Source of the DNA: Candidatus Tectimicrobiota bacterium
GTDB lineage: Bacteria; JACPUC01
Reading direction: 5' to 3'
NCBI GenBank assembly: GCA_016192455.1
Contig: JACPUC010000025.1
Coordinates: 1 to 64,000, forward strand
Length of the DNA: 64,000 nucleotides
Part shown: positions 29,046 to 36,094 of the stretch, piece by piece
How positions within the stretch are numbered: the first letter of the stretch is position 1
Layout: each line of letters begins with the position of its first letter
Translations under genes and position numbers: made by a program
Notes under the pieces: generated by a model
The model's database searches: none
Told to the model about the DNA's origin: nothing
The model's input: only the letters and a program-made list of their open reading frames with translations

Positions 29046-29510
29046 TCAGGGAAGCTCCGCGAGGTAGGCCGTGAGTCGTTCCGTCGAGAGATTCTCCACG
29101 TAGTCGCTGTTCACCTGCATGGCGGGCGCTCCGCCGCAGGCAGCCAGGCACTCGACCGTGCTCACGCTGAAGCGCTGGTCGGCGGTCGTCTCACCCGGCT
29201 TGATGCCAAGCTTCTTCTGGATCGCCTGGAGAATCTCGCCGCTGTTCCGCAGCATGCAGGCGATGTTCGTGCAGACCTGCAGGTGGTAGCGGCCCACCGG
29301 CTTCTTGTTGAAGAGGGTATAGAAGGAGGCAACCTCGTGCACTTTGATCGGCGGCAGTCCGAGGAGCTCGGCCACGTAGTCCTGCGCCTGCGGCGACAGC
29401 CAGCCCAGCTCCTCCTGCACGAGGTGGAGCACGGGCAGCACGGCCGAGCGCTTCTGCGGGAAGCGCGCGATGGTGTCGCGAATCTTCGTCAACTGCTCCT
29501 CGGAGACCAT
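29046..29510 (-). CDS. nuoE: NADH-quinone oxidoreductase subunit E
   Basis: A 154-residue thioredoxin-like 2Fe-2S subunit carrying cluster N1a. Ligands are in VCTNIACML (C-x4-C) and ECLAACGGAP (C-x3-C). The N-terminal helical part (VLHLVQEELGWLSPQAQDYVA) and KVHEVASFYTLF are typical. Length is normal. It follows nuoC after a 129-base gap in which nuoD would be expected. Confidence 0.95.
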   Translation of the reverse strand: MVSEEQLTKIRDTIARFPQKRSAVLPVLHLVQEELGWLSPQAQDYVAELLGLPPIKVHEVASFYTLFNKKPVGRYHLQVCTNIACMLRNSGEILQAIQKKLGIKPGETTADQRFSVSTVECLAACGGAPAMQVNSDYVENLSTERLTAYLAELP

Positions 29511-29639
29511 GGCTCTTCTGCTCTTGCTCCTGTCACCGTACCCGGCGTGCCGACGGTGAGGATCGCGGCGGTTGCCTGGGGTAGCTCCGTTCCATCTCGC
29601 CCATGCGGCGCGAGGAATCGCCTGCCGCCGCCGGGCAAC
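29511..29639. other. Gap at the expected position of nuoD
   Basis: 129 bases between nuoC and nuoE. nuoD needs about 1,200 bases and none of its motifs can be read here on either strand. No ribosome site or short gene other than the nuoE start region is evident. Confidence 0.75.
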
Positions 29640-30104
29640 TCACCGGCCCTGCAAGGGAAACTCCTTCCGCAGCGGAAAGTCGGTGAAGTCTTCCGGCATG
29701 AGGATGCGACGAAGATCAGGGTGGCCCTCGAACTGGATGCCGAAGAGGTCGTAGGTCTCCCGTTCATGCCAGTTGGCTGCCGGCCAGAGACTGGTCAGCG
29801 AGGGCAGGGATGGATGCTCGGCCGGCACATCGGCCTTCAGCCGCAAGCGGGCATTGCCGAGAAAGGAGTAGAGGTGGTAGACGACGGTGAAGACGTTGCG
29901 CTGCTGCACGTAGTCAGCCGCCGTCACGTCGGTCAGCATCTCGAAGCGCAGCTCGGGATCATCCCGCAGAACGCGGCAGATGTCCACCAGGCGCGCCGCC
30001 GCCACGAGCACCGTCATCTCGCCGCGGAACTCCTGCACCTCGCGGAGCGCCTCTCCGAACCGCTCTCTCAGCTTCATCACCGCGCGCTCAGCATGCTCCT
30101 CCAT
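29640..30104 (-). CDS. nuoC: NADH-quinone oxidoreductase subunit C
   Basis: A 154-residue 30-kDa subunit of the peripheral arm. The signature region is WPAANWHERETYDLFGIQFEGHPDLRRILMP, read in parts as NWHERETYDLFGI and GHPDLRRILMPED, followed by FPLRKEFPLQGR at the C terminus. The N-terminal ferredoxin-like fold (LRFEMLTDVTAADY) is intact. It is not fused to NuoD, as it is in E. coli, and no separate nuoD follows. Confidence 0.94.
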   Translation of the reverse strand: MEEHAERAVMKLRERFGEALREVQEFRGEMTVLVAAARLVDICRVLRDDPELRFEMLTDVTAADYVQQRNVFTVVYHLYSFLGNARLRLKADVPAEHPSLPSLTSLWPAANWHERETYDLFGIQFEGHPDLRRILMPEDFTDFPLRKEFPLQGR

Positions 30105-30375
30105 GGGTCATCCAACTTGCTCTGAGGTGGGAATCAATGAGTGATCGTCGGGTGAACGAGGGGGTGAGCGCCGCTCCGCCCGCTCTCAGGCATCCAGCTT
30201 AGCGCCGCATCCCACGCGGATTGCTCGACTGTCTCGGCGGCCCTGGCCGGCGCTCGAGCCGCCGCTCCGGCCCCGTGCTGGCTACCGGCGTCCGGTGCGC
30301 CTCCGAGCCGGAAGCTGGCGTTCCGAGGTCTCGCAGAGGTTGCCACGCCCCCGACGGCCCCGTCTCTTGCCCCGG
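30105..30375. other. Gap at the expected position of nuoB
   Basis: 271 bases between nuoA and nuoC. nuoB needs about 480-550 bases with a CC motif and further cluster N2 ligands, and no frame here encodes them. The only open frame on the coding strand is Arg/Ala/Gly-rich and read through from nuoA out of frame. I see no other feature. Confidence 0.75.
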
Positions 30376-30735
30376 TTAATCCCACTCCAGCGCCCCCCGG
30401 CGCCACACGTAGACGTAGCCAAGGAGCAGGATCACCAGAAAGATGGCCATGGAAACGAAACCGAACAAGCCCAATTCCCGCAGCACGATCGCCCACGGGA
30501 AGAGCGGCACCGCTTCAATATCGAAGAGCACGAAGAGGACCGCAATGAGGTAGAAGCGGATGGAGAGGCGCAGGGTGCCGGAACCACGGGGAACCACGCC
30601 GCACTCGTAGGCCGCGAGCTTCTCGACGGATGGCTTGCGCGGCCCCATAAGGTGCGTGAGGACGAGCACGAGCAGCCCAAAGCCCGTGGCGAGGACGATG
30701 AGGATGAGGATCGGCACGAAGGTTTCTTCCATCAC
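30376..30735 (-). CDS. nuoA: NADH-quinone oxidoreductase subunit A
   Basis: A 119-residue membrane subunit with three helices. The conserved loop and second helix are visible as KLAAYECGVVP and RFYLIAVLFVLFDIEAVPLFPWA, with the functionally important Glu/Asp of FDIEAV. It is the first gene of the operon; a promoter-like sequence lies about 70 bases upstream. The start may be the second Met (30732). Confidence 0.95.
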   Translation of the reverse strand: MMEETFVPILILIVLATGFGLLVLVLTHLMGPRKPSVEKLAAYECGVVPRGSGTLRLSIRFYLIAVLFVLFDIEAVPLFPWAIVLRELGLFGFVSMAIFLVILLLGYVYVWRRGALEWD

Positions 30736-30805
30736 TCAGCCCGTCTCGAACCGTCCGGCAGTGCCCGCTCGCCCACCGCTCTGGGATTCCTACCGCGCGG
30801 CAGGA

Positions 30806-30835
30806 AGCCTACCGCATCCGATCCCTCTTCGTCAA
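30806..30835 (-). promoter_or_regulatory. Possible promoter of the nuo operon
   Basis: Read on the minus strand, TTGACG (30835-30830), an 18-base spacer and TAGGCT (30811-30806) lie about 70 bases before nuoA. The -35 matches 5/6, the -10 only 3/6, so the call is tentative and rests mainly on position. Confidence 0.35.
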
Positions 30836-30881
30836 GCAAATTACCAGGCAGCAGTGCGCCACAGCACTGCCATGCCTCTCC

Positions 30882-31294
30882 TCAGACAGCCAAGCTCGCC
30901 TCAATGCCGGCCAGGGCGACGCGCTCATCATCCTCCGAGCTGGCGCCGCTGACGCCGACGCCCCCACGACCCGACCATCCTCGTCGATGACACAGCCGCC
31001 GGCAACGGGGATGATCTTGCCCTCGCTCAAGCTGGCGAGGCTGGTGAAGAACGCCGGGTTCGCCGCCGCCCGCTCCGCCGTGGCGCTGGTCGGCCGCTGG
31101 AAGGCCACCGCGGAAAACGCCTTGCCGATGGCGATGTGCGGCCGAAAGAAGCTGGCTCCATCTTCGCGCGCCAGCGCCACCAGGGCGCCTCCGGCATCCA
31201 CCACGGCGATGCAGAGGGGTGGCAAACGGAGATCGCGGCCCCGCCGCAACCCCGCCTCGATGATCGCCTGGGCGCGCTTCAGCGTCAGAGCCAT
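30882..31294 (-). pseudogene. HbpS/GlcG-family heme-binding-like protein, frameshifted near the C terminus
   Basis: The first ~110 codons from the ATG at 31294 (MALTLKRAQAIIEAGL) read a clear GlcG/HbpS family protein: CIAVVDAGGALVALARED, IAIGKAFSAVAFQRPT, KIIPVAGGCVIDEDGRVVG. At a G run (C run 30961-30965 on the plus strand) the frame is lost. The family ending GVGVSGASSEDDERVALAGIEA is found intact in another frame and stops at 30882. One extra G would restore a ~137-residue protein. Without it, translation runs on to 30809 with an unrelated tail. This may be a real frameshift or a single-base sequencing error in a homopolymer. The family binds heme or is linked to glycolate and other catabolic loci. 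Confidence 0.7.
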
Positions 31295-31372
31295 GCCGCT
31301 CCCCCGCCGCGCCGCCCGGCGCCCCATGGGCCGCGCTCCGGGCGCTTCCCGGCTCCCAGCGCCGCCACTCTC

Positions 31373-32137
31373 TTAGACCACGCGCACCACTCGTTTCCCC
31401 TGCAGGAGGCTCAGATCGTGGTTCGGGAAGGCGAGGTCCGGTTGGGTGGCGGTGCTGATGGCGCGCTCGAGCGCAACGACGCAGTCGGCGAGGTTGTAGT
31501 ACCACCCCACGGGCAGCCGCTCGTGCAAATTTCGATAGGTGTACGCCACATCTCCGCAGATGACGGCGGTGCCAAGCGGGGTCGCGGCGCTGACCATCTG
31601 GGAGCCCGGCGTATGCCCCCCCACGCGCACCACGCCGAGACCCGGCAGGAGCTCCGTGTCCCCCTCCACCAGGCGCACGCGGCCCGCCTGCACCAGGCGC
31701 TCAAGCGCCGGCCTCACCTTCGGCTGGATTTGATTGTTAAAGTAGGGGTAGCGCATCAGCGGCCCGGTCCAAAACTCATACTCGGCGCGCTGAATCACGA
31801 AGGTGGCCCGCGGGAAAAAATCGAAGCCGGTGAAGTGATCGAGATGGAAATGCGTCACGATGACGGTTCGCACCTCATCGACCTTCACCCCGATCTCCGC
31901 CAGCAGCCCCGGCGGTTCGCGAAAGTTCTTCCCCTGCGCCCAGGCGGCGCTGACGTAATCCGGATGGTAGCCGGTATCCACGACCACGGCGCCGTCGGGT
32001 CCGTCAAGACACCAGATGATGTACGGCACCGGTTCCTCGCGCCCTGCGTCGCTGCGGATGCACGGCATGATGCCGGAGCGCATCCAGTTCTCCGCCATCC
32101 CAACCATGAGGGCATATACTGCGTAGGTCGGTGGCAT
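31373..32137 (-). CDS. N-acyl homoserine lactonase-like metallo-beta-lactamase-fold hydrolase
   Basis: A 254-residue metallo-hydrolase. The zinc-binding motif is THFHLDHFTG (HxHxDH), with further ligands in GGHTPGSQ (His), ICGDVAY (Asp) and FPNHD (His), the full two-metal set of the AHL lactonase family. The N terminus (IIWCLDGPDGAVVVDTGYHP) is also typical. Known relatives open lactone rings of quorum-sensing signals or other small esters, but many such genes in environmental bacteria sit in catabolic clusters and have other substrates. It is a cytoplasmic protein with no signal peptide. The true substrate is open. Confidence 0.78.
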   Translation of the reverse strand: MPPTYAVYALMVGMAENWMRSGIMPCIRSDAGREEPVPYIIWCLDGPDGAVVVDTGYHPDYVSAAWAQGKNFREPPGLLAEIGVKVDEVRTVIVTHFHLDHFTGFDFFPRATFVIQRAEYEFWTGPLMRYPYFNNQIQPKVRPALERLVQAGRVRLVEGDTELLPGLGVVRVGGHTPGSQMVSAATPLGTAVICGDVAYTYRNLHERLPVGWYYNLADCVVALERAISTATQPDLAFPNHDLSLLQGKRVVRVV

Positions 32138-32487
32138 CCGATCCCTTTCGATTCAGCACGAGGCTCATCCGCATCTTAGCCAACGCCTCCCCAGCCGGTC
32201 AAGGTGAGCCCAGCGCACCGCGAACTCCGGGCGGCGAGCCTCCAGGTGGCGAGCCTTCAAGCGCTTCGGCGCAACAAGTGCCTGGAAATCGGCAGCCGCG
32301 CAGCGCGATCTCCTCGTTCAGCTTGCGGCTCCGGGTGCTTGCCGCAGGGCCCTTGCCGCCCACCTGTGGCGAGGGTTTGGCGAGACGCTTTACACCAGGA
32401 AACGATCTGATTATAGTCGGAGTGCCTTCGCTCCACGCTGCTGGGGTGGGAGGCTGGACGCAACCATGTCGCAGTCGGGGTGGAGTT
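32138..32487. other. Divergent intergenic region with one promoter
   Basis: 350 bases between divergent genes. It carries a partial direct repeat GGCGAGCCT[C/T]CA around 32225-32265 and the promoter listed separately at 32389-32417. No credible gene is present. Confidence 0.5.
32389..32417 (+). promoter_or_regulatory. Sigma-70-type promoter for the receiver/metallo-hydrolase gene
   Basis: TTTACA (32389-32394), a 17-base spacer and TATAGT (32412-32417) match consensus at 5/6 in each hexamer, in AT-rich sequence within GC-rich surroundings. The ATG is about 70 bases downstream of the -10 element. Confidence 0.55.
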
Positions 32488-33738
32488 ATGCCCCCTCTTC
32501 GCATCGCGGTGATTGATAACGACCCAGCGCTGCTCCAGGCGGTCGAGGTGGAGCTCCGCTCCGGTGGCTATCAGGTGCTCTGCCTCCAGGAGGGCACCAC
32601 CGCGGTCGAGCAGCTCCCCGTCTTCAAGCCGCAGCTCATCTTCCTCAACGCTTCCTTTCCCAAGATCGTCGGCAAGATCCTGGGTGAGCGCCTGCGGAGC
32701 GTCGCCGACCTGCGTCAAAGCAAGATCGTCCCCTTCTCCGCCCACGTTCCCGGGGCTGCTCGCCACGCCGCGGCAGCCCTCGACGCGGATGACTTCTTGG
32801 ATTCCCCCTGCGCACCAGCGGCGTTCCTGGCAAAAGCGCAAGCGCTGCTTGGCGGGCAGGTGGGCGTGCGCTTCTGGGGGACGCGCGGCTCCATCGCGGC
32901 GCCATCCGCGCAAACCGTGCGCTATGGCGGCAACACTTCGTGCGTGGAGATTCTTTTGCCCGGCCATGACGAGCTCCTGGTCATCGACGCCGGCACCGGG
33001 CTGCGTGTGCTGGGCAACGCCAAATTGGCGGAACGCAAGGAGTGGCATGGCCACATCTTTATCAGCCACACCCACTGGGATCACATCCAGGGGCTGCCCT
33101 TCTTCACCCCCTGGTACCTGCCGGGCAACAGCTTCACCCTCGTCTCCACCGATCAGAATGAGCTGCCGCTCGAAAAGGTCATCGCCGGGCAGATGATCTC
33201 CGCCTACTTCCCGGTCGACTTTGAGAGGCTCGGCGCGGACATCGCCTTCAAGAAGCTCACCGAAGGCGATCACACCATCAATCGCCTGCGCGTGGAGACC
33301 CTGCTGGCGAACCACCCCAATGTGACGTTGATGTTCAAGTTCCATCTGGCGGGGAGGAGGATTGTTTACGCCACGGACAATGAGCTTCAGTGGCCGAACG
33401 AGAAGGGCGTTGACCCCATGGCCGCGCATCGCGCCCGCATGGTGGCATTCTTCCGCGGCGCCGACCTCCTCATCCATGATGCGCAGTACACCGATGACGA
33501 GTATCGAAGCAAGCGCGGCTGGGGCCATTCCACCTGGCGGGAGGCGCTCGATATCGCCATTCGCAGCGAGGTGAAGCAGCTCGTCTTCTTCCACCACGAT
33601 CCCGATCACTCGGACGAGATGCTCGACCGCATCTCCGCTGAGTGCGGCGAGGACTTGGAGAAGCGCGGTATTAAGCTGCCGGTCTGCTTGGCGAAGGAGG
33701 GGGAGAAGGTCTTGCTCGAGACCAGCCCGCACCCGTAG
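32488..33738 (+). CDS. Degenerate receiver domain fused to metallo-beta-lactamase-fold hydrolase
   Basis: A 416-residue protein. Residues 1-120 have a CheY-like receiver fold: RIAVIDNDPALLQAVE, then QLIFLNASFP where the phospho-acceptor Asp is expected (Asn here), KIVPFSAH, and DADDFLDSP where the conserved Lys should be (Ser here). Both key residues are replaced, so it is a pseudo-receiver. Residues ~125-415 are a metallo-beta-lactamase domain: FWGTRGSIA, GGNTSCVEI, DAGTGLRVLG, the metal motif SHTHWDHIQG near residue 192, YATDNE, LIHDAQYTDDEY and FFHHDPDHSD. The second half resembles phosphodiesterase/RNase Z-like MBL proteins seen in other REC-MBL fusions. The ATG at 32488 lies after GGAG; upstream codons are not conserved-looking. 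Confidence 0.8.
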   Translation: MPPLRIAVIDNDPALLQAVEVELRSGGYQVLCLQEGTTAVEQLPVFKPQLIFLNASFPKIVGKILGERLRSVADLRQSKIVPFSAHVPGAARHAAAALDADDFLDSPCAPAAFLAKAQALLGGQVGVRFWGTRGSIAAPSAQTVRYGGNTSCVEILLPGHDELLVIDAGTGLRVLGNAKLAERKEWHGHIFISHTHWDHIQGLPFFTPWYLPGNSFTLVSTDQNELPLEKVIAGQMISAYFPVDFERLGADIAFKKLTEGDHTINRLRVETLLANHPNVTLMFKFHLAGRRIVYATDNELQWPNEKGVDPMAAHRARMVAFFRGADLLIHDAQYTDDEYRSKRGWGHSTWREALDIAIRSEVKQLVFFHHDPDHSDEMLDRISAECGEDLEKRGIKLPVCLAKEGEKVLLETSPHP

Positions 33739-33916
33739 GAAGGCGGAGGGGCGGGCCATCGCCGGCGCAGCGGCGGGTGCCGCGACGCCGCCGCCACGAT
33801 CTTAACCCATCGCTCCTCACCATGCGTCTGCGTATCAGCGAGTTTCGATACGACCTGCATTTGGTAGTTGGTATCGAACGCCTCGGCTGAACGACTCGAT
33901 CGTCTCCCAGCTTCCC

Positions 33917-35089
33917 TTACTTTTCCAGGTCGCGCACCGAGAAGGCGAAGAGTGCGGCTGAGGTTACCAGCAGAGCCGAGATTACCTCGAACGAGTGTGC
34001 ATAGCCGATCTGGGCAATCAGAATCCCCGCCACGATAGGTCCGGCGGACTCGCCGATGTCCCAGATGGTGCCAAAGACCCCCATCGCCGAACCCATTCGC
34101 CCCGCCTTTACCAGGTCCGCGACCAATGCGGTCGTGACGGGCGTTACCGCGGCAACACCGAGCCCGAGAAGGGCCGACAGGCCGATGAGCGCGGCGAGAT
34201 TGGCGACCCTGAAGATCAAGGATAGCGACGCGGCGCAGACCAAAAGGCCGATGATGATGACGGGTTTGCGGCCGGCGCGGTCCGATGCCGCCCCGGCTAA
34301 AGGCTTCGCCAGCATGGCGGTGGCAAGCTGCGCACCGAGGACCACGGTAATCTGGGCGTCGTTGAGCGACATCGATGTGCCGTAGGTGGGAAGGAAGCCG
34401 AGAAAGGCACCAAAGCCGACGTACATCATCGCCTCCACCCCGGAGACAATGAGGACAGGTGGACTCGAGAGCACCTCCGCGAGCCCCTGCCAGAACTTCT
34501 TGGATCGGGCGGTCAAGGGGTCCGCCTCGATTCCCCTGGAAGCGGGCGGCTCAGGTAAGCGCAGAACCATGAGGAGGGGAAGAATACCCAGAACTCCCAC
34601 CAGCAGGTAGGTCGCTGAGTAGCTCGCCGTGTAGAAGAGAACCATCCCCCCAATGAGCGGACCAACCGTTGAGCCGACATCGTTGGCTGACGTGAACCAT
34701 CCGAGCCGAGCGCCGCGCCTCTCCATGGTCAGGTCGGCGACATAGGCCGCCGCCACGGGAGAGAAGATGGCCGTGGCGAAGCCGTGCAGGAAGCGAAGGA
34801 GCAGCAAGGTGGTTGGCGTGCTGATCAAGGGGTAGAGGAAGGGAGGCCCCGCGAAGAAGAGACTCCCAATGAGCATCAGCCGTTTTTTCCCCACCAAATC
34901 GGAGATGGCGCCGGCGGGCAGCTTGACGAAAATTCCGCTCACGGTTGAGGCCGCAACGATCAAACCAAGCAGTTCCGGGGTTGCCCCAAGGTCCTGCGCG
35001 AAGCGCGGCAGCACGGGACTGCGCGCCATCTGGTAGCCGAGCCGCGACACCATGCTCGCAAGAACGATGGCCGCAAACGCGTTCATCAT
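33917..35089 (-). CDS. MFS transporter
   Basis: A 390-residue major facilitator with 12 hydrophobic segments. The loop 2-3 motif A is present as GAISDLVGKKRLML and repeated in the second half as GAASDRAGRKPVI. The N terminus (MMNAFAAIVLASMVSRLGYQMARSPVLPRFAQDLG) is typical of the drug/proton or sugar-phosphate-type antiporters of the DHA1 group. The ATG at 35089 overlaps the stop of the upstream DUF2148 gene (ATGA), so the two are translationally coupled. The substrate is unknown. This start is preferred to 35125, which would lie inside the preceding gene. Confidence 0.8.
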   Translation of the reverse strand: MMNAFAAIVLASMVSRLGYQMARSPVLPRFAQDLGATPELLGLIVAASTVSGIFVKLPAGAISDLVGKKRLMLIGSLFFAGPPFLYPLISTPTTLLLLRFLHGFATAIFSPVAAAYVADLTMERRGARLGWFTSANDVGSTVGPLIGGMVLFYTASYSATYLLVGVLGILPLLMVLRLPEPPASRGIEADPLTARSKKFWQGLAEVLSSPPVLIVSGVEAMMYVGFGAFLGFLPTYGTSMSLNDAQITVVLGAQLATAMLAKPLAGAASDRAGRKPVIIIGLLVCAASLSLIFRVANLAALIGLSALLGLGVAAVTPVTTALVADLVKAGRMGSAMGVFGTIWDIGESAGPIVAGILIAQIGYAHSFEVISALLVTSAALFAFSVRDLEK

Positions 35090-35796
35090 CCTTCCTCGGA
35101 CGCGGAAAGGGGTCGGTGCATCCACCTGCCTGCGTCACTCTTGAGCGGAAGCGTGCGCGTGGGTGGCAGAACCTCAAGTTCGGGCGAGGAGAAATCGACC
35201 GCGGGCGTTTGGACATCGAAACCGATGTTCTTGTGCGTCACGCTCAGCGACAGCGCGACAGCCACCTCGGCTTGAATAATCCCCAGTTTCCTGGCCGCCA
35301 CCGCAATGCGGGTCTGACAACGGCTGTCCACGTTGTTGATGCTTGCCGCTTTGGCAGCGGAACCGACAGCGATCCCCAGGTCGATGTTCCTCAGATTGCA
35401 TTGCGGACCAGCGAACTCGAATGGTTCGCTGTCGGCGCGCAGCTTTTTGGTGGCCTCCATGAACTCGGCGCACGTCGCATATCCACATGCGCCGCAATCA
35501 TAGATCGGAGGATACCAGCCCTTCAAACCAATAAACAAGACGCCATCCAACTTCTCAGCCGCAGCGGCGTCCCGAAACCAGATCGCCTGTTTGCGTTCTT
35601 TGCCTCTCGCCCGCATCCAAGCAGCCAGCTTTCTTAGGGTTTCCTTGTCGTCTACAAAGATAGTTTCGATGAATAAGGGCTTGCCTTTGAGAAAGAGCTG
35701 CCCACCGGACTTGGGCGCGGTCACGGCGGCTGCGGCGCAGAGCTGGGCAACATTTCGCACCACCTCTTCACGAACTTCCTCGATATTCTGGAACAT
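35086..35796 (-). CDS. DUF2148 (ferredoxin-domain) iron-sulfur protein
   Basis: A 236-residue protein related to COG4739. The cysteine motif YDCGACGYATCAEFM with a later Cys in GPQCNLRN forms a 4Fe-4S site of the Fes/CoFeS type. The C-terminal half (DLGIAVGSAAKAAS, NNVDSRCQTRIAVAARKLG) is the DUF2148 domain. The N-terminal ~100 residues hold AAAVTAPKSGGQ and IETIFVDDKETL, as in the family. GAGGG precedes the ATG. The reaction is unknown; relatives occur in anaerobes and often lack characterised partners. It is the first gene of a two-gene operon with an MFS transporter. Confidence 0.75.
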   Translation of the reverse strand: MFQNIEEVREEVVRNVAQLCAAAAVTAPKSGGQLFLKGKPLFIETIFVDDKETLRKLAAWMRARGKERKQAIWFRDAAAAEKLDGVLFIGLKGWYPPIYDCGACGYATCAEFMEATKKLRADSEPFEFAGPQCNLRNIDLGIAVGSAAKAASINNVDSRCQTRIAVAARKLGIIQAEVAVALSLSVTHKNIGFDVQTPAVDFSSPELEVLPPTRTLPLKSDAGRWMHRPLSASEEG

Positions 35797-35825
35797 TGGC
35801 TGCCCTCAAACGGTTGGAAGGTAGG

Positions 35826-35853
35826 ATTTTGCAACCTGGGCGGTGGAAGTCAA
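35826..35853 (-). promoter_or_regulatory. Possible promoter of the DUF2148/MFS operon
   Basis: On the minus strand, TTGACT (35853-35848), a 16-base spacer and CAAAAT (35831-35826) lie about 30 bases before the ATG at 35796. Hexamer matches are 5/6 and 4/6. Confidence 0.4.
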
Positions 35854-35980
35854 TGACCCACAGGTGTCAGGCGGAAGATTGCGCTTTGCCCGTTGTTCCG
35901 CGATACGCACCGTAACTCGTCTCACGTCTCGGAACTAGCCATGCTAAGTCGCTGCGGGGGGCGGATGTGGCGAGGAGAGG

Positions 35981-36009
35981 GTTGTGGGGGATCGAGGATC
36001 CCCCACGAC
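35981..36009 (-). terminator. Perfect hairpin downstream of ubiD-like gene
   Basis: A 13-base stem (10 perfect pairs GTGGGGGATC / GATCCCCCAC, extended by G-T, T-A and G-C) encloses a three-base loop. It lies 86 bases after the stop of the UbiD gene on the minus strand. No T tract follows on either side, so it may be a terminator, an mRNA-stabilising hairpin or a protein-binding site. Confidence 0.45.
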
Positions 36010-36094
36010 GGGAGCGTGTCGCACCCCTGTCCGCTGGTTCGCCTTGACGCTCGCGCCTCCAGCAACGTGGGGGCGGAACCTTCAGGACGGAAGA

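Noticed and set aside
27647-29074. A 475-codon plus-strand frame opposite nuoF
   Set aside because: Shadow frame without motifs; nuoF on the minus strand is unambiguous.
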